From assembly GCA_030148365.1 (NCBI GenBank), contig JASBTO010000234.1, positions 1-20,729 of the forward strand: 20,729 nt of DNA, given 5' to 3'. Shown here one piece after another: positions 8,083 through 15,356 of the stretch (its first letter is position 1; every line of letters starts with the position of its first letter). The stretch comes from Kangiellaceae bacterium (GTDB lineage Bacteria; Pseudomonadota; Gammaproteobacteria; Enterobacterales; Kangiellaceae). Position numbers and translations under genes: made by a program. Below the pieces are notes generated by a model, which made no database searches, had not been told where the DNA came from, and was given only the letters and a program-made list of their open reading frames with translations.

Positions 8083-8930
8083 AGGCCGGCGTCCTTGCGG
8101 TACTGGTGTTGCCAACCCGGTATCTCCTCGCACAACTCCAACTCCCGACCTTCAATTGAGCGCACCGGCATCAAACCCAGCAAGGCACTGGTAATAACGG
8201 CGCTGGTCGCATGTTCGAAATCAGCAAATGTAAGATCGACTTCCCGGATACTGGCATATTGCATCAGCCACGATCGGGTCACGCCGGCCACCCCTGCGCG
8301 CTCCAGTCGCGGCGTATACCAGGTGCCGGCGATTTTGGCGAAAACATTGCTGCGACAGCCGCCGACAATCACATCGCCGTCGCCCATGAGACCTTCAAAG
8401 GCGCCCAGAGACTCGAGTTCCTGGTGAGCAAATACCTGTGCCAGACGATTGCCGTGCTTGATGCCGGCCAGGAGCGGGTTACAGGACACCTGGGTTTTAC
8501 AGAGTACGAGATCAACGCCGGTTTCAGACAACTCCGGGGCATAATCGGGTTGCGGCGACCAGGCAAGCACACGGGTCACCTGCGGATCCTTGAGGGGCAG
8601 ATATCCCCGTGGACCCGGGCCGCGGCTGATGGTCAGACGCACGACACCGTCCGGATCCGGCGCAGAGGAAATGAACTCTGCCAACTCCAGTTCCATGGCT
8701 TCCAGATCGGGCCAGGGAAAACGCAGCCGGGTGGCGTTGGAGATCAGACGCAAACGATGCAACGGCCAAAAGGCCGGCTGTCCGCCAACAATACGAATGG
8801 TCGTAAAGAAACTGTCGCCGTAAAGGAAACCCCGGTCCCATGCTGATACGGCTTCAGCCGGTTGTCCGTTGACCCACACCGGACCTGTGGCAATGCCATC
8901 AGATCCGGTTTCCGGGTAGTTTTCCGTCAA
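8079..8930 (-). CDS. pabC: Aminodeoxychorismate lyase (fold-type IV PLP enzyme)
   Basis: Up to 283 residues. It is predicted to convert 4-amino-4-deoxychorismate to p-aminobenzoate and pyruvate for folate synthesis. Fold-type IV features are visible: WDRGFLYGDSFFTT near residues 31-44, the PLP lysine Lys158 in AGIKHGNRLAQV, and SNVF near 194-197. The normally acidic residue four before that Asn (Glu in E. coli PabC, where it contacts the pyridine nitrogen) is Gly in VIVGGCRSN; see findings. The start is uncertain. The longest frame begins at a TTG (8930) with no ribosome binding site, 13 nt after fabF; a GTG at 8879 matches the E. coli N terminus better. It overlaps mltG at a GTGA. Identity rests on motifs plus the fabF-pabC-mltG order. 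Confidence 0.87.
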   Translation of the reverse strand: MTENYPETGSDGIATGPVWVNGQPAEAVSAWDRGFLYGDSFFTTIRIVGGQPAFWPLHRLRLISNATRLRFPWPDLEAMELELAEFISSAPDPDGVVRLTISRGPGPRGYLPLKDPQVTRVLAWSPQPDYAPELSETGVDLVLCKTQVSCNPLLAGIKHGNRLAQVFAHQELESLGAFEGLMGDGDVIVGGCRSNVFAKIAGTWYTPRLERAGVAGVTRSWLMQYASIREVDLTFADFEHATSAVITSALLGLMPVRSIEGRELELCEEIPGWQHQYRKDAGL

Positions 8931-8943
8931 GGCGAAGGGGCCG

Positions 8944-10182
8944 CTATACCGGGCTGAATATCAGGGAACCGTTGGTACCACCAAACCCGAAGGAATTGCA
9001 CAGCACGTGATTAAGTTTCACCTGACGGGCGCTATGGGGAACATAGTCCAGATCGCAGCCTTCATCCGGGTTATCAAGATTGATAGTCGGCGGTACAGTC
9101 TGATCCCGCAACGCGAGAATGCTGATAATAGCTTCCACGGAGCCGGCTGCGCCGAGCAAATGGCCAATCATGGACTTGGTGGAGCTGACCATGACATCTT
9201 TGGCTGCATCGCCGAACACGGACTTGATAGCCTGGGTTTCCGCCTGGTCCCCGATTTTCGTCGAGGTACCGTGAGCGTTGATGTATCCGATATCAGACGG
9301 GGTCAATCCCGCGTCGCGGATCGCGTTGGCCATACTGGCGGCCGCGCCGGCGCCATCTTCCGGCGGTGAAGTGATGTGATAAGCGTCACCGCTCATACCA
9401 AAGCCGGTCAATTCGGCGTAGATTTTTGCGCCTCTCGCTTTGGCATGTTCATATTCTTCGAGAACCACCATGCCCGCGCCATCACCCAGCATGAAGCCGT
9501 CCCGATCCCGATCCCAGGGGCGACTTGCAGCCTGGGGATCGTCATTACGGGTGGACAGGGCACGCGCGGCGGCGAATCCACCAAGCCCGAGGGGCGTGGT
9601 AGCCATCTCGGCGCCACCGGCCAGCATTGCATCAGCATCACCGTAGGCAATCATCCGGGCGGCATGCCCGAGGGCATGCAAGCCAGAGGTACAGGCCGTG
9701 ACCAGTGCAATGTTGGGACCTTTGAGTCCATAACGAATGGACAGGTTACCGGCAATCATGTTGATGATGGTACCGGGTACAAAGAAAGGAGAAATCTTGC
9801 GGGGTCCGTGCTCAAGCAGTTGCGCGACATTTTGCTCAATGGTACCCAGACCACCGATGCCGGAGCCGATAGTGGCGCCAATCCTGCCGGCATTCGCTTC
9901 CGTGACTTCCAGGCCGGAATCTTCCATCGCCTGAACGCCGGCTACAATTCCGTACTGGATAAAAGGATCCATCTTTCGACGGTCTTTTTTGGGAATGGTG
10001 TCGCCCGGATCAAAGTCTTTTACCGATGCGGAAAAACGGGTGGAAAAATTGCTGGCATCAAATGCCTCAACCGGACCCGCCCCGCTTTTTCCGGCCAACA
10101 ATCCTGCCCAGGATTCCTCTACAGTATTACCCAGCGGAGTTAACAGCCCCATCCCGGTCACTACAATACGACGCTTTGTCAC
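8944..10182 (-). CDS. fabF: 3-oxoacyl-ACP synthase II
   Basis: This 412-residue condensing enzyme (KAS II) elongates acyl-ACP with malonyl-ACP. In E. coli it also controls temperature-dependent cis-vaccenate formation. The thiolase-fold Cys-His-His triad is complete: Cys164 ([10 protein letters not shown]), His304 ([11 protein letters not shown]) and His341 ([12 protein letters not shown]), with the GFGGTNGSL loop near the C terminus. Start is GTG at 10182 with AGAGGA 9 nt upstream. It lies 91 nt after acpP, beyond an intrinsic-terminator-like hairpin, so it is likely expressed well below acpP. It is the first gene of a tight fabF-pabC-mltG-tmk-holB-pilZ-tatD run. Confidence 0.97.
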   Translation of the reverse strand: MTKRRIVVTGMGLLTPLGNTVEESWAGLLAGKSGAGPVEAFDASNFSTRFSASVKDFDPGDTIPKKDRRKMDPFIQYGIVAGVQAMEDSGLEVTEANAGRIGATIGSGIGGLGTIEQNVAQLLEHGPRKISPFFVPGTIINMIAGNLSIRYGLKGPNIALVTACTSGLHALGHAARMIAYGDADAMLAGGAEMATTPLGLGGFAAARALSTRNDDPQAASRPWDRDRDGFMLGDGAGMVVLEEYEHAKARGAKIYAELTGFGMSGDAYHITSPPEDGAGAAASMANAIRDAGLTPSDIGYINAHGTSTKIGDQAETQAIKSVFGDAAKDVMVSSTKSMIGHLLGAAGSVEAIISILALRDQTVPPTINLDNPDEGCDLDYVPHSARQVKLNHVLCNSFGFGGTNGSLIFSPV

Positions 10183-10210
10183 CTGGTTGATTCCTCTTTT
10201 TCAGTTGGCC

Positions 10211-10250
10211 AGAAAAATAAATGGGCAAAACGCTTTCGCACTTTACCCAT
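10211..10250 (-). terminator. Intrinsic terminator/attenuator between acpP and fabF
   Basis: On the minus-strand RNA, bases 10250-10221 fold into an uninterrupted 13-bp stem, three pairs being G-U wobbles, closed by C-G around a GAAA tetraloop. It is followed at once by UUAUUUUUCU (10220-10211). It sits 23 nt after the acpP stop codon. Partial termination here would give abundant acpP message and less fabF and downstream transcript. On the plus strand the wobble pairs become mismatches, so the element works in one direction only. Confidence 0.8.
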
Positions 10251-10273
10251 CAGGATACCCTATTTCAGGAGTA

Positions 10274-10516
10274 TCAGGCAGTCTCGACGTTCGCCTTGAT
10301 GTAATCAATGGCGGACTGAACCGTGCTGATTTTCTCGGCTTCTTCGTCAGGAATTTCGGTATCGAACTCTTCTTCCAGAGCCATAACCAGTTCCACAGTG
10401 TCCAGGGAGTCAGCGCCCAGATCGTCGACAAAGGAAGCTTCAGGAGTTACTTCTTCCTCCTTAACGCCCAGCTGTTCAACGACGATATTCTTAACGCGTT
10501 CTTCGATTGTGCTCAT
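10274..10516 (-). CDS. acpP: Acyl carrier protein
   Basis: This 80-residue acidic four-helix carrier holds growing acyl chains on a 4'-phosphopantetheine arm and feeds phospholipid, lipid A and lipoate synthesis. The arm attaches at Ser37 in the invariant [12 protein letters not shown] motif. The sequence is rich in Glu and Asp throughout, as expected. It has AGAGG 6 nt before the ATG. The preceding 168-nt gap carries its own promoter candidates and a FadR-like palindrome, and a terminator-like hairpin follows, so acpP can be made as a short separate transcript. Confidence 0.98.
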   Translation of the reverse strand: MSTIEERVKNIVVEQLGVKEEEVTPEASFVDDLGADSLDTVELVMALEEEFDTEIPDEEAEKISTVQSAIDYIKANVETA

Positions 10517-10560
10517 GATTTGCCTCTTTTAACAGAATTTGCAGCTCGAAACTGCGCAGT

Positions 10561-10588
10561 AGTTTATTGCATGAATGAAAAGTTGCAA
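10561..10588 (-). promoter_or_regulatory. Second candidate acpP promoter (P2)
   Basis: Minus-strand TTGCAA (10588-10583), a 16-bp spacer and TAAACT (10566-10561) give two 4-of-6 matches to sigma70 elements. Transcription would start near 10554, giving a leader of about 38 nt before acpP. The FadR-like palindrome would then be centred near -62. Confidence 0.4.
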
Positions 10589-10607
10589 GCGAGAATTTCA
10601 TTTTTGG

Positions 10608-10624
10608 CCGTGGTCTGACCAGAG
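10608..10624 (-). promoter_or_regulatory. FadR-like operator palindrome upstream of acpP
   Basis: The minus strand reads CTCTGGTCAGACCACGG, with a perfect 11-bp palindrome TGGTCAGACCA at its core. This closely matches the gammaproteobacterial FadR operator core (CTGGTnnGACCA type). It lies between the two acpP promoter candidates: about +10 to +26 of P1 and about -62 from P2. FadR is known to control fab genes in E. coli, but a site at this place is an inference. Confidence 0.5.
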
Positions 10625-10639
10625 CCTCGGGAAACTTTC

Positions 10640-10669
10640 ACTATAAAATTCAGTAGATTGCCATTTCAA
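10640..10669 (-). promoter_or_regulatory. Candidate main acpP promoter (P1)
   Basis: Minus-strand TTGAAA (10669-10664) and TATAGT (10645-10640) each match the sigma70 consensus at 5 of 6 positions, with an 18-bp spacer. The predicted start is near 10633, giving a leader of about 117 nt before acpP. It begins 15 nt after the fabG stop codon and allows acpP expression independent of the upstream fab genes. Confidence 0.65.
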
Positions 10670-10684
10670 GTAAAAACCCCGGCA

Positions 10685-11437
10685 TTATGCCATATTCATC
10701 CCGCCGTTTACATGCAGTGTTTCACCACTTATGTAAGCCGCGTCATCGGACGCCAGAAAAGCAACAGCAGAGGCAATTTCATCGGGGTTGCCCAGGCGGT
10801 TCAACGGGATTTGATCCGACATGACCTTGCGCTGCTGGTCACTCAACTCACGAGTCATGTCTGTGTCAATAAAGCCGGGAGCCACGACGTTGACCGTTAT
10901 GCCGCGAGAGCCGACTTCCCGAGCCAGGGACTTGGAAAAGCCGATCAGGCCGGCCTTGGCAGCAGAGTAGTTGGTCTGTCCCGGATTTCCCGAAGTGCCC
11001 ACAACGGAGCCGATAGTAACGATACGGCCCCACCGACTCTTGACCATGCCCCGCAGGCAGGCTTTGGCGAGCCGGTAGACGCTGGTGAGGTTGGTATTGA
11101 TAATATCGTCCCACTCGTCGTCCTTCATGCGCATCAAGAGGTTGTCGCGGGTAATGCCGGCGTTATTGACCAGCACTTCCGGCGTATTGCCGTAATTGTC
11201 CTTGATGTCGCTCAGTACCTTGCTGATGCTTTCGGCACTGGTCACGTTCAGGCACATGCCCTCGCCTTTCAGCCCGGCATCTTTCAGATAAGCACTGATC
11301 GCATCGGCGCCCTGGTCGCTGGTTGCGGTGCCGATAATGACTCCGCCTTCCTGACCCAGACGGGTGGCAATCGCACGACCGATCCCCCGGCTGGCGCCGG
11401 TGACGAGGACAATCTTGTCTTCAATTCTCATTGACAT
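10685..11437 (-). CDS. fabG: 3-oxoacyl-ACP reductase
   Basis: This 250-residue short-chain dehydrogenase/reductase uses NADPH to reduce 3-oxoacyl-ACP to 3-hydroxyacyl-ACP, the first reduction of each elongation cycle. It has the cofactor loop GASRGIG (14-20), NNAG (91-94), Asn114, and the Ser144-Tyr157-Lys161 catalytic set in GSVVGTSGNPGQTNYSAAK. The C terminus ends in HVNGGMNMA, typical of FabG. The ATG at 11437 is chosen over one 6 nt downstream because AAAGGAGA lies 4-5 nt upstream, close but better placed. It follows fabD by 21 nt. Confidence 0.97.
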   Translation of the reverse strand: MSMRIEDKIVLVTGASRGIGRAIATRLGQEGGVIIGTATSDQGADAISAYLKDAGLKGEGMCLNVTSAESISKVLSDIKDNYGNTPEVLVNNAGITRDNLLMRMKDDEWDDIINTNLTSVYRLAKACLRGMVKSRWGRIVTIGSVVGTSGNPGQTNYSAAKAGLIGFSKSLAREVGSRGITVNVVAPGFIDTDMTRELSDQQRKVMSDQIPLNRLGNPDEIASAVAFLASDDAAYISGETLHVNGGMNMA

Positions 11438-11458
11438 TGCGTCTCCTTTAAACGGAAC

Positions 11459-12394
11459 TTATTCTGCGGCAATTGCCGCGGCAAATTTGTCGGCGCTACC
11501 GATGGGATCGCAGTTCAGATTCCGATCGATCCGTCTCGTCAAACCGCACAATACAGCACCGGGACCGCACTCGACCAGCCGGGTCACACCACTCTCGGCC
11601 ATCTGCCGGACGGTTTCGGTCCAGCGAACCGGACGATACAGTTGCCGGACCAGCGCCTTGCGAATTGCCTCCGGATCGGATTCCGCAGCAACATCAACGT
11701 TATTGATAACCTTGACCCGGGGTCTGCTGATTTCGGTCGAGGCCAGCGTTTCGCGCAGCTGGTCCGCCGCCGGCTTCATCAGGTCACAATGGGACGGTAC
11801 ACTGACCGGCAAGGGCAGTGCCCTCTTGGCGCCGGCGTCCTTGCAGTGTCCGATAGCCCGGTCAACCGCTTCTTTCTCGCCGGCAATGACCACCTGGCCC
11901 GGAGAATTGAAATTCACCGCTGCAACGACATCACCCTCGGATGCTTCGGCGCAGGCTTTGACCACGGCGTCATCATCCAGTCCGATAATGGCAGCCATGG
12001 CGCCTTCGCCCGGCGCAACGGCTTCCTGCATGTACTGGCCCCGTAATCTGACCAATCTGACACCGTCGCCGAATTGCAGGGCACCGGCACACACCAGTGC
12101 GGTGTATTCACCAAGACTGTGACCTGCCATCAGACCGGGTTGAACGCCCCCGGCATCCTGCCAGGCCCGCCACAGGGCAACCCCGGCTGTCAGCAATGCT
12201 GGCTGGGTAACTTCGGTCTGGTTCAGGCGGGCCGGATCGCTTTCCTGAACGAGTTGCCAGAGATCATAGTCGAGGGCCTGGGAGGCTTCCTCAAAAGTTG
12301 TTTTGATACTGGGTTGCTGCTCTGCCAAATCCGCCAGCATGCCGGATGACTGCGAGCCCTGACCGGGAAAGACAAATGCCAGATGGTGGGTCAT
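11459..12394 (-). CDS. fabD: Malonyl-CoA:ACP transacylase
   Basis: This 311-residue acyltransferase loads malonyl groups from CoA onto ACP, supplying the extender unit for FabH and FabF. It starts with the classic FPGQGSQ (9-15). The nucleophile is Ser93 in GHSLGE, with Arg118 (LRGQYMQ) binding the malonyl carboxylate and His202 (VPSHCDLM) completing the dyad. Length is normal. AGGA lies 10 nt before the ATG. An 81-nt gap with a hairpin separates it from fabH. Confidence 0.97.
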   Translation of the reverse strand: MTHHLAFVFPGQGSQSSGMLADLAEQQPSIKTTFEEASQALDYDLWQLVQESDPARLNQTEVTQPALLTAGVALWRAWQDAGGVQPGLMAGHSLGEYTALVCAGALQFGDGVRLVRLRGQYMQEAVAPGEGAMAAIIGLDDDAVVKACAEASEGDVVAAVNFNSPGQVVIAGEKEAVDRAIGHCKDAGAKRALPLPVSVPSHCDLMKPAADQLRETLASTEISRPRVKVINNVDVAAESDPEAIRKALVRQLYRPVRWTETVRQMAESGVTRLVECGPGAVLCGLTRRIDRNLNCDPIGSADKFAAAIAAE

Positions 12395-12430
12395 AGTTGC
12401 CGCGTCCTGCTAATTGAAGTTCAAGATGTG

Positions 12431-12470
12431 TCGAAGAAAAATTGCGCCGCAGCCGAGAGACTTTGGCGCC
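12431..12470 (-). terminator. Hairpin with U tract between fabH and fabD (possible attenuator)
   Basis: On the minus strand, GCGCC (12469-12465) pairs with GGCGC (12448-12444). Inside, AGUC and GGCU can form a further 4-bp stem around UCUC, with a 2x2 internal loop between the helices. AAUUUUUCUU follows directly. It starts 7 nt after the fabH stop. The stem is short, so it may only attenuate read-through into fabD. Confidence 0.45.
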
Positions 12471-12475
12471 CGCCT

Positions 12476-13438
12476 CTAGTAACGGATAAGTGCCGAGCCC
12501 CAGGTAAAGCCGCCGCCAAATGTTTCCAGCAGCAGGGTCTGACCGCGCTTGATGCGGCCATCACGAATCGCACCGTCCATCGCCAGCGGTATGGACGCAC
12601 TGGAGGTGTTGCCATGCTGATCGACGGTGACGACCACCTGCTCCATGGGCATATCCAGTTTTTTCGCGGTTGCCGAAATGATGCGGATATTGGCCTGGTG
12701 AGGCAGCAACCAGTCGACATCGCTTTTTTCCATATCATTGTAGGCCAGAGTTTCGTCCACGACCCGTGACAGAGTTTTGACCGCGACCTTGAAGACTTCG
12801 TTACCGCGCATCGCGATCTGCGGCTCCGGCAGACCACCGGTCTGGCCACGCAAACCGTTATTACAATAAAGCAGGTCGCCGTAACCACCATCGGCATGGA
12901 TATGGGTGGACAGGATGCCCGGCTCTTCACTGGGCCCCAGCAGTGCGGCGCCGGCGCCGTCACCGAAAATGACACAGGTCGTGCGATCTTCCCAGTTGAC
13001 TATGCGCGACAGCACTTCGGTGCCAATGACCAGAATGTATTTCTGGTTACCGCTCTTTATATATTGATCGGCAATCGACAATCCATAAACAAATCCCGCA
13101 CACGCGGCCGTAACATCGAAAGCGCCCACGCCATTGAGCCCCAGTTCGTGCCCGATCAGGCAGGCTACGCTGGGGAACATTTTGTCCGGCGTGGCGGTGG
13201 CGGCAATAATCATCCCGATCTCGGACTTGTCGATGCCGGCAGCTTCAATAGCCCGGCGCGCCGCTTCCGCTCCGAGCGTCGACGCGGTTTCATGATCACC
13301 AGCTATGTGGCGCTTTTTGATACCGGTACGCGTGGTGATCCATGCGTCTGTGGTGTCGACCATTTTTTCCAGATCGGCGTTGGTCAGTTCCTTCTCCGGA
13401 AGAAAACTGCCTGTACCAAGAATTTTTGAATAACTCAC
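12476..13438 (-). CDS. fabH: 3-oxoacyl-ACP synthase III
   Basis: This 320-residue KAS III starts fatty acid synthesis by condensing acetyl-CoA with malonyl-ACP. The catalytic triad is complete: Cys113 ([11 protein letters not shown]), His247 (LPHQANIRI) and Asn277 ([11 protein letters not shown]). GFGGG-type glycine-rich [10 protein letters not shown] ends the protein. The start is a GTG that overlaps the plsX TGA (GTGA), so the two are translationally coupled. P. aeruginosa, as I recall, lacks fabH at this locus, so its presence here is the E. coli-like state. Confidence 0.97.
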   Translation of the reverse strand: MSYSKILGTGSFLPEKELTNADLEKMVDTTDAWITTRTGIKKRHIAGDHETASTLGAEAARRAIEAAGIDKSEIGMIIAATATPDKMFPSVACLIGHELGLNGVGAFDVTAACAGFVYGLSIADQYIKSGNQKYILVIGTEVLSRIVNWEDRTTCVIFGDGAGAALLGPSEEPGILSTHIHADGGYGDLLYCNNGLRGQTGGLPEPQIAMRGNEVFKVAVKTLSRVVDETLAYNDMEKSDVDWLLPHQANIRIISATAKKLDMPMEQVVVTVDQHGNTSSASIPLAMDGAIRDGRIKRGQTLLLETFGGGFTWGSALIRY

Positions 13439-14460
13439 GCTGTCGCCCTGTTTGCCAATAGTTTTTCGATTTCGCTGCCGATACGGGCAGGGATCCGTTG
13501 CTCTGTTTCCACGAGTGCCTTGTGTATGGCAAAAACTGTGCCGTCAATATTGGCCGAGCCATGACTCTTGACCACGATTTCCCGAAGCCCGAGCAGGCTG
13601 GCGCCATTGTACTGATCCGGGTTTATCCGGTGCTGCACGGATTTTAACACGGGTTTTACCAATAAGGCGGCCAATTTATGCCACCATTTACGGCTGAACT
13701 CAGCTTTGACTTCGTTATACAAAAACCGCGTCACACCTTCACAGGCTTTCAATACGTTGTTGCCGGTGAATCCATCACAGACCACCACGTCAAATCGCCC
13801 GGTAAAAAGGTCCCGCCCTTCGGCGTAACCGGCGTAGTTGATATCCGGGCAGGCTTCGAGCATGGCCGCTGCGGCCTTGACCGTGGCGTTGCCCTTGATG
13901 TCCTCCTCACCGACATTGAGCAGGGCTACGCCCGGATTTTCCCGGTTGTCGATGGCCTGTTTGAGGATCGAGCCCATAATGGCAAAACTGAACAGATCTT
14001 CAGCGCTGCAATCAATGTTGGCACCGAGATCGAGCAAATAGGTATGGCCTTCATGACTCGGAAGTTCGGCAATGATTGCGGGCCGATTGACCCCGGGCAG
14101 GGTTTTCACGATCAAACAGGCGAGTGCCATCAGGGCGCCGGTGTTACCCGCACTGACACAGGCATGCGCGGTGCCGTCACGAAGCAGATTCAAGGCCACG
14201 CGCATCGATGCGTCCGGCTTGGCACGAACTACGCTTGAGGGTTTTTCGTCCATGCCGATGACTTCCGAGGCATGGTGGATATGGATATGTCTATCGACGG
14301 GCAGGGAGGATCGACGAATGGCCGCAGTTATCTGGTCTTTGTCGCCGACCAGATGAAACTCGGCTTCGGGGTTTTGCTGCTTGGCTTTGAGGGCCGCGGG
14401 GACGATTACAGAGGGGCCGTGGTCACCCCCCATGCAATCAATAACCAGTGACTGGTTCAA
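13435..14460 (-). CDS. plsX: Phosphate acyltransferase PlsX
   Basis: This 341-residue peripheral membrane enzyme converts acyl-ACP to acyl-phosphate, the acyl donor for PlsY in phospholipid synthesis. It links the fab pathway to membrane growth. Family motifs are visible: DCMGGDHGP at the N terminus, [12 protein letters not shown] (about 103-114), [34 protein letters not shown] and [13 protein letters not shown]. The start is a TTG at 14460, 13 nt after the rpmF stop; an in-frame stop lies upstream, and the next ATG falls inside the conserved MGGD motif, so TTG is the only sensible choice. The rpmF-plsX-fabH order is classical. Confidence 0.96.
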   Translation of the reverse strand: MNQSLVIDCMGGDHGPSVIVPAALKAKQQNPEAEFHLVGDKDQITAAIRRSSLPVDRHIHIHHASEVIGMDEKPSSVVRAKPDASMRVALNLLRDGTAHACVSAGNTGALMALACLIVKTLPGVNRPAIIAELPSHEGHTYLLDLGANIDCSAEDLFSFAIMGSILKQAIDNRENPGVALLNVGEEDIKGNATVKAAAAMLEACPDINYAGYAEGRDLFTGRFDVVVCDGFTGNNVLKACEGVTRFLYNEVKAEFSRKWWHKLAALLVKPVLKSVQHRINPDQYNGASLLGLREIVVKSHGSANIDGTVFAIHKALVETEQRIPARIGSEIEKLLANRATA

Positions 14461-14473
14461 GGAATCCCGAAAA

Positions 14474-14641
14474 TCAGGAGATCACTTTTTTGCCGCGGTA
14501 GTAACCGTCAGCAGTCACATGGTGACGACGGTGCAACTCACCGCTGGTCGGATCTTCTGACAAGGTCGGTGCGGACAGGGAGTCGTGTGAGCGACGCATG
14601 TCACGCTTCGATCGGGTCTTGCGACTTTTTTGTACAGCCAT
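14474..14641 (-). CDS. rpmF: Large ribosomal subunit protein bL32
   Basis: This small gene encodes 55 residues beginning [20 protein letters not shown] and ending [17 protein letters not shown], which is plainly bL32 of the 50S subunit. It has no zinc-binding cysteines, as in E. coli. It is one or two residues shorter than the E. coli protein. AGGAGA lies 6 nt before the ATG, the best ribosome binding site in the operon, as expected for a ribosomal protein. It lies between yceD (18 nt) and plsX (13 nt). Confidence 0.97.
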   Translation of the reverse strand: MAVQKSRKTRSKRDMRRSHDSLSAPTLSEDPTSGELHRRHHVTADGYYRGKKVIS

Positions 14642-14659
14642 TATCTGTCTCCTGAAGTT

Positions 14660-15178
14660 TTACTGATCTTTAAAATCTTTCAATACTGCAAAAGGCGATT
14701 CCTTTTGCTCGACGGCGAGTTCCACCGCCTCCTGCCCTGCCGTCTGCGGGGCCTGCTCGGCGCAGGTTGGGTGCCGGGCGACCAGCGGCAAGGCCAGTAT
14801 CAATTCGTCTTCCAGGACTGTCATGATATCCAGTCCTGATTCATCCATCAGCACCGGCTCCAGATCCGCAGGAGCCGCGTCCATTTGCGATTCTGTTACC
14901 ACCGGCAACAGCAGTTTTTCCGACCGGGCCGAAAATTGATATGGCGCCAGACATACCTGACATTCCACATCCAGGCTTGCTTCAAAACTCATCCGGACGA
15001 GGCGATGTCCTGCCGGATCCTGCTCACCCTGAAGTTCAACCTGCACTGCACCAGTCGTGTTTACCAGCATTGCGCTCAGGCGGCTGAACTCAGCGACCGG
15101 AATACTTGCTCGCAAGTAGCTGTTTTGCAAAGCAAATTGCTTTACCTGCAGTCGCTCTGGCAGCTTGCTTGATGGCAT
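14660..15178 (-). CDS. yceD: YceD family protein (DUF177), rRNA accumulation factor
   Basis: This 172-residue protein belongs to the DUF177/YceD family. Family members sit next to rpmF and are linked to 23S rRNA accumulation, but the mechanism is not firmly known. It shows the family pattern: a CxxC (Cys73, Cys76), the acidic VLEDELILALPLVARH block (about 121-136), a further Cys139, and the SPFAVLKDFK tail. His136 and Cys139 with the CxxC could form a metal site, but that is my inference. It is the first gene of the fab block. A strong promoter lies only 9 nt before the ATG and there is no Shine-Dalgarno, so the mRNA may be almost leaderless. Confidence 0.9.
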   Translation of the reverse strand: MPSSKLPERLQVKQFALQNSYLRASIPVAEFSRLSAMLVNTTGAVQVELQGEQDPAGHRLVRMSFEASLDVECQVCLAPYQFSARSEKLLLPVVTESQMDAAPADLEPVLMDESGLDIMTVLEDELILALPLVARHPTCAEQAPQTAGQEAVELAVEQKESPFAVLKDFKDQ

Positions 15179-15187
15179 AGGCGCGCA

Positions 15188-15216
15188 ATTCTACCCGCAA
15201 CCCTGACCTCAGTCAA
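15188..15216 (-). promoter_or_regulatory. Promoter of the yceD-rpmF-plsX-fab operon
   Basis: Minus-strand TTGACT (15216-15211), a 17-bp spacer and TAGAAT (15193-15188) each match sigma70 elements at 5 of 6 positions. A GC-rich discriminator (TGCGCGCC) follows, typical of growth-rate and stringently controlled promoters. Transcription is predicted to start near 15181, about 3 nt before the yceD ATG. Confidence 0.75.
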
Positions 15217-15288
15217 AGCTATCTTGCTGAAAATTCAGCGTGTTAAATCCAGGCGCAATGGCGGGTATCGGGACGCTAACGCCAGGAC

Positions 15289-15317
15289 TTGCCAGATATT
15301 CCGCTTACAGACACAAT
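15289..15317 (+). promoter_or_regulatory. Candidate maf promoter
   Basis: Plus-strand TTGCCA (15289-15294, 5 of 6), a 17-bp spacer and CACAAT (15312-15317, 4 of 6) lie 39 nt before the likely maf ATG. It is divergent from the yceD promoter, with about 70 bp between the two -35 elements. This gap holds nothing else I can identify. Confidence 0.4.
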
Positions 15318-15356
15318 CACGGGATCCTTCATTTATGCACCGGGATTGATGGCTTC

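Noticed and set aside
10685..10705. GGCA/TGCC mini-hairpin plus GGGGTTTTT at the fabG stop as a terminator
   Set aside because: The stem is only about 4 bp with a 3-nt loop, too weak to call.
15240..15356. 39-codon N-terminal extension of maf
   Set aside because: The extension has no similarity to Maf proteins and spans the candidate maf promoter. The family N terminus begins at the ATG at 15357.
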